This document shows positions 10,736-21,439 of a DNA stretch of 64,000 nt, piece by piece. The notes under the pieces are model-generated. The model was not told where the DNA came from and searched no databases. It saw only the letters and a program-made list of their open reading frames with translations. The stretch spans positions 1 to 64,000 of the forward strand of contig CALYLW010000489.1 in NCBI GenBank assembly GCA_944989445.1, written 5' to 3'. The position numbers and the translations under genes were made by a program. Numbering within the stretch: the stretch's first letter is position 1; each line of letters begins with the position of its first letter. The DNA comes from Ampullaceana balthica (taxonomy: Eukaryota; Mollusca; Gastropoda; Lymnaeidae).

Positions 10736-11460
10736 TTAATTACGTGTTAACTGTATCAGTATAATCACATAGAAATAGCTGTTTCTGAGAGACCATTCAT
10801 TGGATTTATAAAAAAATGTCTTTTGTTTTACCATGTTTTCGTGATAGTATAACCCTTTCAGATAAAGGGGATACATATTTTATTAAATTTTGATTGAAAA
10901 CGGGTGCATGAAATAGTATAACTTATGCAACACTTATCATTTATTTATAATTTAAAGCATAAACATGAATGAAATAAGCTGTACTTACTTAATGGTCATT
11001 CAAAAGCTTTGCTTTAGACACAAGTAAAACTCTAGGATTAATTAACCCTAGCGTCGATTGAAGACACTTCCTGTCATTGATGAGGTGTCAATGAAATTTC
11101 CCCCCTCCCCCCAAAAAAATAATTAATTAATAAATAAATAAAATAAAAAAAAATATATTAACATATTAACAAATTAATTAAATATTTTTTAAAAATATGA
11201 AAAAAAAACAACAGCAAAAATACAGAGGAAAAGAGAAGTATAATAGTTTGAAAACACGGGGGACCAATAAAAGGCGTGTATAATAAAGGAGCTCAAACAT
11301 TTATTGTATTTGTAGGTGGTTGTTCCGATCTGCGGTGACGTGTAATTGATGTTCTTTTGACTTTGACGAAGAGCCGCCAAAACGGGTTACACGTTTTTGC
11401 CTCTTGCCCATTGAAATACTATACAATCCCGAGAGAAATACAACACTTAAAATAAAATGT
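10736..11460. other. AT-rich spacer
   Basis: No gene or transposon end was recognised. It holds an A-rich low-complexity stretch (about 11110-11220) and a C-rich run at 11100-11113. The 63-residue frame at 11189-11380 shows no family features. Confidence 0.5.
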
Positions 11461-11539
11461 AAAAAGTAATGTTCCTTTGGTGGCCTGGTACCATTTGGTC
11501 TACGGCCAGGTACCGGACCGCGGCCCGGAGATTTAGGGC

Positions 11540-12235
11540 AAACGCTGTAGAGGATCTTAGAGTAATAAAGTAAGAGTGTTGTAGAGGATCTTAGAACAAT
11601 TAAGTAAGAGTGCTGTAGAGGATCTTAGAACAATAAAGTAATACTGCTGTAGAGGATCTTAGAACAATAAAGTAAGAGTGCTGTAGAGGATCTTAGAACA
11701 ATAAAGTAAGAGTGTTGTAGAGGATCTTAGAACAATAAAGTAAGAGTGCTGTAGATGATGTTAGAACAATAAAGTAAGAGAGTTGTAGAGGATCTTAGAA
11801 CAATAAAGTAAGAGTGCTGTAGAGGATCTTAGAACAATAAAGTAAGAGTGCTGTAGAGCATATTAGAACAATAAAGTAAGCGTGCTGTAGAGGATCTTAG
11901 AACAATATAGTAAGAGTGCTGTAGATGATCTTAGAACAATAAAGTAAGAGTGCTTTCGAGGATCTTAGAACAATAAAGTAAGAGTGCTGTAGAGGATCTT
12001 AGAACAATAAAGTAAGAGTGCTGTAGAGGATCTTAGAACAATAAAGTAAGAGTGCTGTAGAGGATATTAGAACAATAAAGTAAGAGTGCTTTCGAGGATC
12101 TTAGAACAATAAAGTAAAAGTGCTGTAAAGGATCTTAAAACAATTAAGTAAGAGTGCTGTAGAGGATCTTAGAACAATAAAGTAAAAGTGTTGTAGAGGA
12201 TCTTAGAACAATAAAGTAAGAGTGCTGTAGATATG
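11540..12235. repeat. 34-bp minisatellite of composite Y (Y1 copy)
   Basis: About 20 units of 34 bp with core GTAGAGGATCTTAGAACAAT and AAAGTAAGAGTGCT. The homologous inverted array in Y2 is 55005-55470. It begins right after a short GC-rich block, TACCGGACCGCGGCCCGG. Confidence 0.95.
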
Positions 12236-12387
12236 TGCAACCCAGAGTGGTGGATATGTTTAAAAATAGAATAAAAATGAATGCTGAGAATTAAAAACAG
12301 TCTCACACTTCTTCACAATTAGATGATGGGAACATAAATAAAAATGAAGCTTAATTAGCGAAACGAATTCCTTCTAGCATCACTTGA

Positions 12388-12622
12388 CCGATGGTCACGA
12401 GTTCAAATCCATGTGAAGGCAAGGATTTGTTCCCGGGGCCTAGGGCGTCCCTGAGTCACCCAGCTCCGAATGGGTACCTAACACTAGTTAGGCGGCTGGG
12501 TAATACGTATAACCCTCATAGCCGTGGCCTGTGAACGCTGCATCACATGCCAACAGATCATGCGTCATGATCTGTGGACGCAATTATCTCCTGCATAGAA
12601 GGAGCGTCTTTATAGATAAGAT
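12388..12622 (+). mobile_element. tRNA-derived SINE, 5'-truncated copy in Y1
   Basis: Same body as the SINE at 6305-6572, starting just before a degraded box B (GAGTTCAAATCC) and ending GTCTTTATAGATAAGATA. In Y2 the flanks are directly joined (CATCACTTGA next to AAATGTCATTC, about 54870-54850), so Y2 is the empty site. No target duplication longer than one base is visible, which is unusual for a LINE-mobilised SINE. Confidence 0.85.
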
Positions 12623-12730
12623 AAATGCCATTCTTCGTATATTCAATTTGGTTTTGTAAGTTTGGATGATGCTGATATCCAAACACCTCGCGGTGTTAAA
12701 TGCAGCGATGTTCTATCGAATGGTCTCAAC

Positions 12731-13307
12731 CAGGGGCGGATTAAGACTGCACGGGGCCCCTGGCTGCAATTCAAACTGGGGCCCTATCCAGCGAGCGTCC
12801 CTTTAAATAAAATGATTGCTGACAGCTAATAATATAAGACTATAGCTGTAACTTGTAACTAAATCGTCCATTTGTTCCTTTCTCATAATTTTTATGTACT
12901 ACAGGATCGGATACATCAAAAAAACCGAACACAAAGAAACTAAAAGTCCGCTGGCATCGTAAAAAGATAGTTTTAATAAAAAATAAAGACAAATTAAAAA
13001 AAAACACACCCCCACTGGGATTCGAACCCGAAACCACTTGCACTACAAGCCTGTAGGCTGCCGCAAGACCACCAGAACTTGATGCGAAACACACATTTAA
13101 AAGCTACAAAAAGTATTTACTATCGGGTCCGAATGGCGATCAGATTAATACATAAGATTTTATTAATTTATTTAATTTATCATATTTTTATTGATTCATG
13201 CAAAAATGTGTCTAACTTTATTATAAAATATACTAAATTCGGTGGCCCTAAAATCATCGGGGATACCTGGCTTTAGCCCGTTCAGCCCCCCTCTTAATCC
13301 GCCATAG
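12731..13307. mobile_element. hAT-type MITE, 577 bp, in Y1
   Basis: The left end CAGGGGCGGATTAAGA and right end CTTAATCCGCCATAG form imperfect terminal inverted repeats. Both sides carry GTCTCAAC, an 8-bp target duplication. Y2 (about 54740) and Y3 (about 61455) both lack the insert and have one copy of the site, confirming the boundaries. The interior holds a minus-strand tRNA-like box B region. The 84-residue frame at 12840-13094 is not a transposase. Confidence 0.88.
13013..13080 (-). ncRNA. tRNA-like Pol III promoter remnant inside the MITE
   Basis: On the minus strand, GTGGTCTTGCGGCAGCC could be a degenerate box A, and GGGTTCGAATCCC is a perfect box B with a pairing T-arm. The acceptor stem does not pair convincingly, so a working tRNA is unlikely. 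A captured tRNA-derived SINE head is the more likely origin. Confidence 0.45.
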
Positions 13308-13309
13308 GT

Positions 13310-14220
13310 CTCAACACTAACTTCACCTTATGTGTATACAAATAGGCACTATATTTTGTCTGTGAGAAAGAACACTCAATCCTAAAATACATTTTTATTG
13401 TCAAACGCTCGTTATAAAGTATTTGCGCGTTTTCGCTGCACCATAAAACACCGGAATTAATATATTTTATCAATTGCGTTCTTCTTGATAAAATGTAGGT
13501 GACAAGATAGGAATTGTGAATTTCTTTTCAACTCTTTTGAAACTTAATTTACAATTCCCTGAGAATTATTATTAGTAACTTGTGTTTCTAAACAATTTTT
13601 TTTTATTAACTTAAACTTTCGTTTGCAAAAATTTAATTGAAACAAAAAAATTCACGTTAAATATTGCATATTGTCAATAATTACAGTAACTATGAAATGA
13701 TTATAATTAAGTTTAATCTATATGTATCTTTATTTAACCCTCAAGAATTAATTTCTCTTCTGCGTGAATTGTTCTATAAGAAAGTGGCCATCCACTTGAC
13801 TTCGGTCCCTATATTTAGGGATAAAATGACAATAAAATTATTGATTTTCGTATCTTATCGGTTAACAATTAATTCCCCCACCCCCAAAAAATCTACTTTA
13901 TGATATTTTTCTATTTCTAATGTTTTATAAAAATGATAAATTGCACATATAAACTAAATCAATATAATTAAAATTGACTTTATTACTAGCATAGTTAGGT
14001 TACAATTATATACTATTAATTTTTTTTTAAAATCATTGATAAAAATTCGGCCTAAATGGTAATAACATTCATAGCCGAAGAGTATTTTTAGAGAGCAATT
14101 TATAGTTCAAGACTTTTCCGATGAAAACAAAAAAAGTTTAAATAAAGCAGTTACAACCAACGACCATCATCAACAGTGAAGAAAATTGTTTATTCTTTTC
14201 AAAATTGTTGGATGACATTT
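13310..14220. repeat. AT-rich block of composite Y
   Basis: Colinear with Y2 54735-53860 (inverted) and Y3 61460-62340. Landmarks are ATTGCGTTCTTCTTGATAAA, AACTCTTTTGAAACTTAATT and CCACTTGACTTCGGTCCCTA. No frame is conserved across the three copies. A C/A-rich CCCCCACCCCCAAAAAA tract near 13870 also recurs. The function is unknown; it may be part of a long LINE 3' untranslated region, since it lies downstream of the RTE coding remnant. Confidence 0.6.
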
Positions 14221-14394
14221 ATCATATGTTTGTCCAATGTTTTAGGGCTGTATGCCATGTGAGGGCTCATGTCGCTACCACCTCTATACAGGGAAAATAG
14301 TGCACCGGCCACTGGTGCGATGGAAAAACCCTTGCCAGCCCCCATGCTAAAAAGTTTTAGAAGCAATGCTGTATATGATATTTTTGTTGTTGAG

Positions 14395-14625
14395 ACTTCT
14401 CGTCCCTGATGGGCATAGCCGATCATCTCCTCCATGAGGGGCATACACCGATCCACTCGTCCATGAGGGGCATACACCGATCATCTCGTCCATAAGGGGC
14501 ATACACCGATAATCTCGTCCATGAGGGGCATACACCGATCATCTGGTCAATGAGGGGCATACACCGATCATCTCGTCCATGAGGGGCATACACCGATCAT
14601 CTCGTCCATCTGGGGCATACACCGG
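14395..14625. repeat. 29-bp minisatellite next to the RTE LINE end (Y1)
   Basis: About eight units, core CCATGAGGGGCATACACCGA plus TCATCTCGT, directly after the stop codon of the RTE remnant. Y3 has about nine or ten units (62545-62799), whereas Y2 has lost the array. The unit recurs with the LINE end, so the array seems to have arisen in the LINE 3' region. Confidence 0.95.
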
Positions 14626-15088
14626 TCATCGTCGGCGTTTGCGATTGCTCCAATGACATAGGCGACCTACGAGAGACCTCCTGGCATCTCTGTCCTGGGC
14701 CAACTTCTCCAGGCTCTTCCAGTCATTACCAATTCTCTTTTCTTCTGCCTCCAATTCTCGGTGCCAAGTGTCTCTTGGACGGCCTCTTTTCCTCTTACCC
14801 TGGGGGTTCCATTTCAGGGCTTGCCTTGTTGTACTAGAAGCAGGTTTTCTAAGTGTATGACCATTCCACCTGCACCGTTTCTGGGGAATTTTTTCATCCG
14901 CTTTTTCTACTGCAACATTTCCCGTTTACTGATTTTTTATGGTCTGTGAATTCTGAGAATCCTTCTTAGACAATTGTTGATAAAGGACTGAATTCTGGTC
15001 AGGTTTACCGCCGTTGTTCTCCACGTCTCGGCTCCATATAGCAGCACAGGCTACACCATAGCGTTACAAATCCTTACTTTTAACTTGC
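14626..15088 (-). pseudogene. RTE-like LINE, C-terminal end of ORF2 (Y1)
   Basis: Minus-strand remnant of a non-LTR retrotransposon polyprotein. It begins near KVRICNAMV, continues with LLYGAETWRTT and INNCLRRILR, and after an internal stop and a frameshift ends GHTLRKPASSTTRQALKWNP, KRGRPRDTWHRELEA, SLEKLAQDRDARRSLVGRLC and a TGA stop. This string is the conserved region following the reverse transcriptase in RTE-like LINEs. The endonuclease and reverse-transcriptase parts are missing, the 5' side joining a TCGAA-rich stretch at 15089. It is dead. The exact clade would need a tree. Confidence 0.85.
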
Positions 15089-15186
15089 CGGGTCGAAAAC
15101 GTCATGGGGTCGAAACGTCCTGTGGTCGAACTGGCAGGATCGAACCATTCGGGGTCGAATCGTCCGGGGTCGAAGTGTCCGACCAT
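15089..15186. repeat. Irregular 14-17-bp repeat with GGTCGAA motif
   Basis: Six TCGAA motifs spaced 14-17 bp (near 15093, 15110, 15126, 15140, 15155, 15170), separated by CGTCC or GGCAGGA-like strings. The same block, inverted, is at 53370-53462 in Y2, again touching the truncated start of the RTE LINE. Origin unknown. Confidence 0.7.
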
Positions 15187-15189
15187 CAC

Positions 15190-17070
15190 CAGGAATTAAT
15201 GGAGTATGTGTACATTTTGTTTACAATTACAGCTACAACCAATTAATGGGAATGGCCTGAGAGTGAAGTAACCATATGTTAATAATCATTTTTTTAAATG
15301 TGATCCTACAGGTAGCTCCTTTATAGAGTTAAGACCACATATTGTGACACACTGACTGGCAAGAAACCTTTTAAAAGCTAAAACTTAACAGTAAATTGAA
15401 AGTGGCATAAATATAAGAATAACAAATACTTAAGTAATATATCTTTTTTTAGAAATAATATTAAATAAGATCATGGCTAATCATAGATTAGATAATTGGA
15501 AGCTTTAAATGTAGGAAAGCAATGAAAGTACTCTTTTAATGATGCCTCCTTGAATTTCAATGACACGATTCACGATTCTCTTAAGATGAATTTGAAAGAA
15601 CAAAGTTTACAAAATGTAATAAACAAACTGGCCATACACTTGTTTTAGCGTGAATCCTCTATTTTGTTATTAGTAAACACATTTAGCCGACTTACCACGC
15701 ACAGTCATTACTAAAATAATGTAGTCATAAACTTTGTGCTTACGGGTTTGTTTAATTAATTCCTCTATATTAACTTCACCGCCTTGTCTCTCTGTTGTGG
15801 TCTCTGTCGTTTGCAGTCGGGAGGAAAAATAAAAAGTAAAAAATGAAACACTTCCCGACATGCTATGGAGGTGAAATTTTGCACATAGACTTGTGTTACC
15901 TAACAATGCATTTTATCAACATTTCAGATCGATCGAATGTACCGTCATTAAATTAATGCATTTTTAGTGTATCGCTTTATAATTAAATGTAGCCGCCTGC
16001 TTTGTTCACCTCCACGCGCTGGATTTCAGTCCAGCCATCGATGACCACACCTCCCCAATCCAGTTTTTTACAGCAAGGTGAGATCAGTTGGTTTCAGTCT
16101 GTAAATGTTTGTCGCGCGCTGCGTATTATATTGAACATATCAATACTTTAAGTTATGTCTCATATATAAGGGTTTTATATTCAAAAACTTTGTTTTTACG
16201 GGGTTGTTAAATTACAAATTAAAGTACGTGTTTGGTTAACGCGTGGGATATAAATTTACCAAAGAAAGGAGGGCAATAACATTTAGATCATTAACGTAAA
16301 CCTATGTTTCATAAGAATTACTAGGTAAAGGAACGATTGAAAGTGGATACTACTTAAGGTTTACTAAAAGATAGTGTGGCAGCAGACAGGTGTTTCATTT
16401 CACGTATTGTCAATTATAATTGTACTTATTTTTTTGTTTTCAATTTTGTAAATAAAATAATATTTCAATATAAACAATACAAATAATATAAATTTAACTA
16501 AATTTCTATACGTCGAATTGTGTTCCTAAGTTTAATATATAAAAATAAATCTGCTTTAATAACATTTTTTTTTACTAAACATTTTTACAAATAATATATA
16601 TTCTAAACACTGCATTATTTCCCTTGATGTAAAACAACTTTTTCATTTGAGTATTTTTGGTATAGATGTTGTGATACTTAGATGTAGAGAAGTAACGCGT
16701 CATTACATAAAATAATAATTATAGATACATTATCATTTAGATAACATACAAAATATGTAAATACACTTAAATTGATAGCAAACGTTTAAATTAACTATAA
16801 AAAAGAAGAAAAAAGGACTGCCCTTTTGTTTGTTGTTTGTCTCTAATTTTCAATAATCTTATATGACTTCATTAACACTGTCCAAAGCAATGGTTTTGTT
16901 TGCTGATTATACGTTTTATTTCTATCTCAGCGATCTTTAATATCTGTCTATTCACCATCCTAACAGTTACTCATTGCTACAGACACGTATTTTCTTCCCA
17001 TAAGTTAGGTACTTTTAAGATCGGTGATTCTTTCTTATAATTTTGTGTTTTGGAACATTTAAATTTTATT
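15190..17070 (-). repeat. X-like AT-rich core module, inverted, in Y1
   Basis: Diverged minus-strand version of the core at 2115-3740. Shared landmarks include AATTAATGGGAATGGCCTGA with GAGTGAAGTAACC, GTGACACACTGACTGGCAAG, CTCCTTGAATTTCAA, and TTTTGTGTTTTGGAAC at the far end. It lacks the hAT MITE found in the X copies, so it gives the empty site. It is interrupted by copy C of the short element. Confidence 0.65.
15755..16190 (-). mobile_element. Short non-autonomous element (copy C), inside the Y1 core
   Basis: Bounded by CTCTATATTAACTTCACCGC and ATATAAGGGTTTTATATTCA, weakened versions of the AAATCCCTTATATTA ends. The interior has ATTTCAGATCGATCGAATG and GTAAATGTTTGTCGCGCGCT. The Y2 core has no counterpart, so this is an insertion specific to Y1. 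Confidence 0.6.
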
Positions 17071-17617
17071 TGTTTAAAAAACTATCTTGACACATACATA
17101 CATGTATCACCAAAATTTCAGATTTGTTTACATTCACTTTGGACGCAATGTCTTTTCCAAAGTCTTGAAAAATTGGGATTATTTTGTGAATTACCCATCA
17201 TTTGTGGGGGAAGGACAGTGTAATCTGCATATGCAATGACTTTGATTTCTCTGGCTTCAGGAATCCTCATTCCTGTTATGTTTCTCTCCCTCCTGATTTT
17301 CTCCAGAAATGGTTCAAAGGCTAGAATGTATAGATAAGGAGATAAAGGACACCCTTGTCTAACTTATCTTTCAATTGCAATGTCTTTTGAAAGTGTTTTA
17401 TTTATGATCAAATTGCTAAAAGGTTTCCTGTGTTAAATTTTATCCAATTACAAAAATACTCCCCTAATTTGTTGTGTTTTAATATCTTGTGAAAGGTTTT
17501 TAAGGTCTACCATGTCAAAAGTATTGTCCTGGTCTAGTGCCAAAATGCATTTTTTGAATTTTTTGTCATTTGCATAATGAATAATGTGTCTGATTAAATA
17601 ATTGTGGTTGTTGTTGT

Positions 17618-18310
17618 CCATGCCTTTAATGATTGTGGTTGCTGATGTCCCTGCCTTTAAAGATTGTGATTGTTGATGTTCCTGCCTTTAATGATTGTGA
17701 TTGTTGATGTCCCTGCCTTTAATGATTGTGATTGTTGATCTCCCTGCCTTTAATGATTGTGATTGTTGATGTCCCTGTCTTTAATGATTGTGATTGTTGT
17801 TGTCCATGCCTTTAATGATTGTGGTTGCTGATGTCCCTGCCTTTAAAGATTGTGATTGTTGATGTTCCTGCCTTTAATGATTGTGATTGTTGATGTCCCT
17901 GCCTTTAATGATTGTGATTGTTGATCTCCCTGCCTTTAATGATTGTGATTGTTGATGTCCCTGTCTTTAATGATTGTGATTGTTGATGTCCATGCCTTTA
18001 ATGATTGTGGTTGCTGATGTCCATGCCTTTAAAGATTGTGATTGTTGATGTTCCTGCCTTTAATGATTGTGATTGTTGATCTCCCTGCCTTTAATGAATG
18101 TGATTGTTGATCTCCATGCCTTTAATGATTGTGATTCTTGATGTTCGTGCCTTTAATGATTGTGATTGTTGATGTCCATGCCTTTAATGATTGTCATTGA
18201 GGATCTCCCTGCCTTTAATGATTGTGATTGTTGATCTCCCTGCCTTTAATGATTGTGATTGTTGATGTCCCTGCCTTTAATGATTGTGATTGTTGATGTC
18301 CCTGCATTTA
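17618..18310 (-). repeat. 31-bp minisatellite derived from LINE reverse transcriptase (IKGRDIN)
   Basis: About 22 units of 31 bp, core CCTTTAATGATTGTGATTGT plus TGATGTCCCTG. Read on the minus strand, one unit gives ATTAAAGGCAGGGACATCAA, that is IKGRDIN in the LINE frame, between the LANKLK and LDQDNTFDMVD segments. A six-unit block of 186 bp is duplicated (17618-17803 and 17804-17989, with part of a third following). Y2 has only about two units at 51255-51325. Confidence 0.9.
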
Positions 18311-18364
18311 ACGATACATTGTTGATTGACATGAATGAGAGTATTTATATGTTGTTTTAATTTA

Positions 18365-20335
18365 TTGGCTAATGTTTGGGTAAGAATTTTATAATATGTG
18401 TTGAGTAATGATATGGGCCTGTAATTTTATAATCTGTGTTGATTAATGATATGGGCCTGTAATTTATAATCTGTGTTGAGTAATGATATGGGCCTGCCAT
18501 TTTATAATCTGTGTTGAGTAATGATATGGGCCTGTAATTTTATAATCTGTGTTGAGTAATGATATGGGCCTGTAATTTATAATCTGTGTTGAGTAATGAT
18601 ATGGGCCTGCCATTTTATAATCTGTGTTGAGTAATGATATGGGCCTGTCATTTTATAATCTGTGTTGAGTAATGATATGGGCCTGTAATTTTATAATCTG
18701 TGTTATGTAATGATATGGACCTGTAATTTTATAATCTGTGTTGAGTAATGATATGGGCCTGTAATTTTATAATCTGTGTTGAGTAATGATATGGGCCTGT
18801 AATTTTATAATCTGTGTTGAGTAATGATATGGGCCTGTAATTTTATAATCTGTGTTGAGTAATGATATGGGCCTGTAATTTTATAATCTGTGTTATGTAA
18901 TGATATGGACCTGTAATTTTATAATATGTGTTGAGTAATGATATGTGCCTGTAATTTTATAATCTGTATTGAGTAATGATATGGGCCTGTAATTTTATAA
19001 TCTGTGTTGAGTAATGATATGGGCCTGTAATTTTATAATCTGTGTTGAGTAATGATATGGGCCTGTAATTTTATAATCTGTGTTATGTAATGATATGGAC
19101 CTGTAATTTTATAATATGTGTTGAGTAATGATATGTGCCTGTAATTTTATAATCTGTGTTGAGTAATGATATGGGCCTGTAATTTTATAATCAGCGTTGA
19201 GTAATGATATGGGCCTGTAATTTTATAATCAGTGTTGAGTAATGATATGGGCCTGTAATTTTAAAATCAGCGTTGAGTAATGATATGGGCCTGTAATTTT
19301 ATAATCAGCGTTGAGTAATGATATGGGCCTGTAATTTTATAATCAGTGTTGAGTAATGATATGGGCCTGTAATTTTATAATCAGCGTTGAGTAATGATAT
19401 GGGCCTGTAATTTTATAATCAGTGTTGAGTAATGATATGGGCCTGTAATTTTATAATCAGCGTTGAGTAATGATATGGGCCTGTAATTTTATAATCTGTG
19501 TTGAGTAATGATATGGGCCTGTAATTTTATAATCAGCGTTGAGTAATGATATGGGCCTGTAATTTTATAATCTGTGTTGAGTAATGATATGGGCCTGTAA
19601 TTTTATAATCAGTGTTGAGTAATGATATGGACCTGTAATTTTATAATCTGTGTTATGTAATGATATGGACTTGTAATTTTATAATCTGTGTTATGTAATG
19701 ATATGGGCCTGTAATTTTATAATCTGTGTTGAGTAATGATATGGACCTGTAATTTTATAATCTGTGTTATGTAATGATATGGACTTGTAATTTTATAATC
19801 TGTGTTATGTAATGATATGGACCTGTAATTTTATAATCTGTGTTTTGTAATGATATGGACTTGTAATTTTATAATCTGTGTTATGTAATGATATGGACCT
19901 GTAATTTTATAATCTGTGTTATGTAATGATATGGGCCTGTAATTTTATAATCTGTGTTGAGTAATGATATGGACCTGTAATTTTATAATCTGTGTTATGT
20001 AATGATATGGACTTGTAATTTTATAATCTGTGTTATGTAATGATATGGACCTGTAATTTTATAATCTGTGTTTTGTAATGATATGGACTTGTAATTTTAT
20101 AATCTGTGTTATGTAATGATATGGACCTGTAATTTTATAATCTGTGTTATGTAATGATATGGGCCTGTAATTTTATAATCTGTGTTTAGTAATGATATGG
20201 GCCTGTAATTTTATAATCTGTGTTATGTAATGATATGGGCCTGTAATTTTATAATCTGTGTTATGTAATGATATGGACCTGTAATTTTATAATCTGTGTT
20301 ATGTAATGATATGGGCCTGTAATTTTTAATGTGTG
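18365..20335 (-). repeat. 38-bp minisatellite derived from LINE reverse transcriptase (RPISLLNTDYK)
   Basis: About 51 units of 38 bp. On the minus strand each unit is TTACAGGCCCATATCATTAC followed by TCAACACAGATTATAAAA. The outermost unit encodes YRPISLLN(T)DYKI in the LINE frame, preceded by ITLLPKKD and followed by LTQTLANKLK. Since 38 is not a multiple of three, expansion destroyed the frame. Variants (GAGTAATG, ATGTAATG, AGCGTTGAG) occur in blocks, giving higher-order structure. Y2 holds the homologous array at 50425-51180. Confidence 0.93.
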
Positions 20336-20794
20336 TTTTGTCTACGTCTTTCTTTGGTAGAAGTGTGATGTATGAAGTGTATTTTGTTTTTTATTTAAAA
20401 GCGTTATCGCAGTCCCATTCTATATGATGTATGCGTCTACTAATTTATTTGTCACCTATAGTCATACGTCTATCCCCGTAGTTACTTCCCTTCCATTTGG
20501 GATTAGTTGTATCTAAGGGGATTGTTATATAATTAAAATGGACCACTAAAATAATCTTCGCTCTCTCAAATACATTTCTCAAATTTTGCGCTTAGCTGTG
20601 CGTATATGTTTACAAGTGTGTAACTATCTTTCTTATCTGTAATATTCAGCGAGACCATTTTCCCTTTCATGTGCCTGTCATTATATATTATTTCCTATTT
20701 AATGAATGTCTGTACTGTTCCAACCACTTTAAATCCCCAAAAGGTAAAATGACTGTTTTTTTAATTAAAAAATTAATTTGTATATATAATTCAC

Positions 20795-21295
20795 TACGTC
20801 GCCCAAACATGCGGGACACATCGCACGTATGCCGACTCGCTAACCCTCCTTCCGCCTCCTTCACCAAAGCGAGTATGTGCAAACGAGCATGAGGAATGAC
20901 CATCGCTGGGGTCGACCAATGTCTCGAGACCAACAATGGTCCTTGCAGTCACTTGCATTGTTCCTTCACATAATAACGTGAGCTGCGTAGTGTACTGGTT
21001 ATCATGTCCGCCTTATATTGGAAAGGTCCTGGGTCAAGCCCCAACGAAATGGGTTTTTAAAAAAAAATTATTAGTTTAAGGTTGGCAAAGGGTGGTAAAG
21101 GGTGGTGGGAAGGTAGATAACCACAGTGCGAATACTCGAAACAAACAATGAGTTGGCAGTCCCCCCCCCCAAACCGACGTTCACTCGCGTTGTTCTGATT
21201 TCTTCGTTCTGTAGTTTGTGTCCGTACTTTCTCCACTTTCTTTGCACTCTCCATGAGCGAGTCTGCGGCGTATGCTATGCTGCGGGGCGTATAGT
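20795..21295 (+). mobile_element. Insertion in Y1 with tRNA-Val-like SINE
   Basis: Y2 lacks this segment: near 49960-49860 the LINE flank runs on to a different short sequence. It contains a tRNA-like head (20981-21051) and a body with CGTTCACTCGCGTTGTTCTG, TTTGTGTCCGTACTTTCTCC and TTTGCACTCTCC. It ends in a GC-rich CTGCGGCGTATGC...GGGGCGTATAG stretch. The body recurs inverted at 63558-63727, supporting a mobile origin. The left 180 bp has no known relative here. Confidence 0.65.
20981..21051 (+). ncRNA. tRNA-Val-like SINE head (not a functional tRNA)
   Basis: The string GCGTAGTGTACTGGTTATCA closely follows the 5' half of animal tRNA-Val. AAAGGTCCTGGGTCAAGCCCC occupies the variable/T-arm position. 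The anticodon stem no longer pairs (TCCGC against TGGAA) and box B is degraded (GGGTCAAGCCC). It is therefore a Pol III-derived SINE head, not a gene. Confidence 0.7.
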
Positions 21296-21439
21296 TATGT
21301 TTTAGTTTCTTTCCTCATGTTATTCATTTTAAAACTTTTTATCTGGCAGTCCTACTTCATTTGAGGCGGCTCTGGTCTGGCACTTGTGGCCTCTCCCAAT
21401 GTAATGCCCCAGTAACGCTTCTGTCGTTAACCTCCAGCG

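Larger units (their letters stand above)
17165..20690 (-). pseudogene. Tx1/L1-like LINE ORF2 remnant (Y1), split by two minisatellites
   Basis: Non-LTR retrotransposon remnant. From the 5' side of the minus strand there are endonuclease pieces: LNITDKKDSYTLVNIYAQLS (about 20640-20575), then HFNYITIPLDTTNPKWKGS with NYGDRRMTIGDK (GDFN motif changed to VHFN; about 20540-20440). The reverse transcriptase follows: ITLLPKKDVDKTH, NYRPISLLNTDYKI, LTQTLANKLKQHINTLIHVN, IKGRDIN, ALDQDNTFDMVD, VRQGCPLSPYLYILAFEP and AYADYTVLPP. The YADD box reads YADY, and there are stops and frameshifts, so it is dead. The distance from endonuclease to reverse transcriptase is shorter than usual, also in Y2, suggesting an old deletion. 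Two arrays expanded within it (18365-20335 and 17618-18310). Y2 holds the matching remnant at 49990-51330. Confidence 0.88.

Noticed and set aside
17195..17570. Independent cellular gene on the minus strand
   Set aside because: Motifs (RQGCPLSP, YAD) are those of the LINE reverse transcriptase; it belongs to the LINE remnant.
20981..21051. Functional tRNA-Val gene
   Set aside because: The anticodon stem does not pair and box B is degraded; a SINE head is the better explanation.
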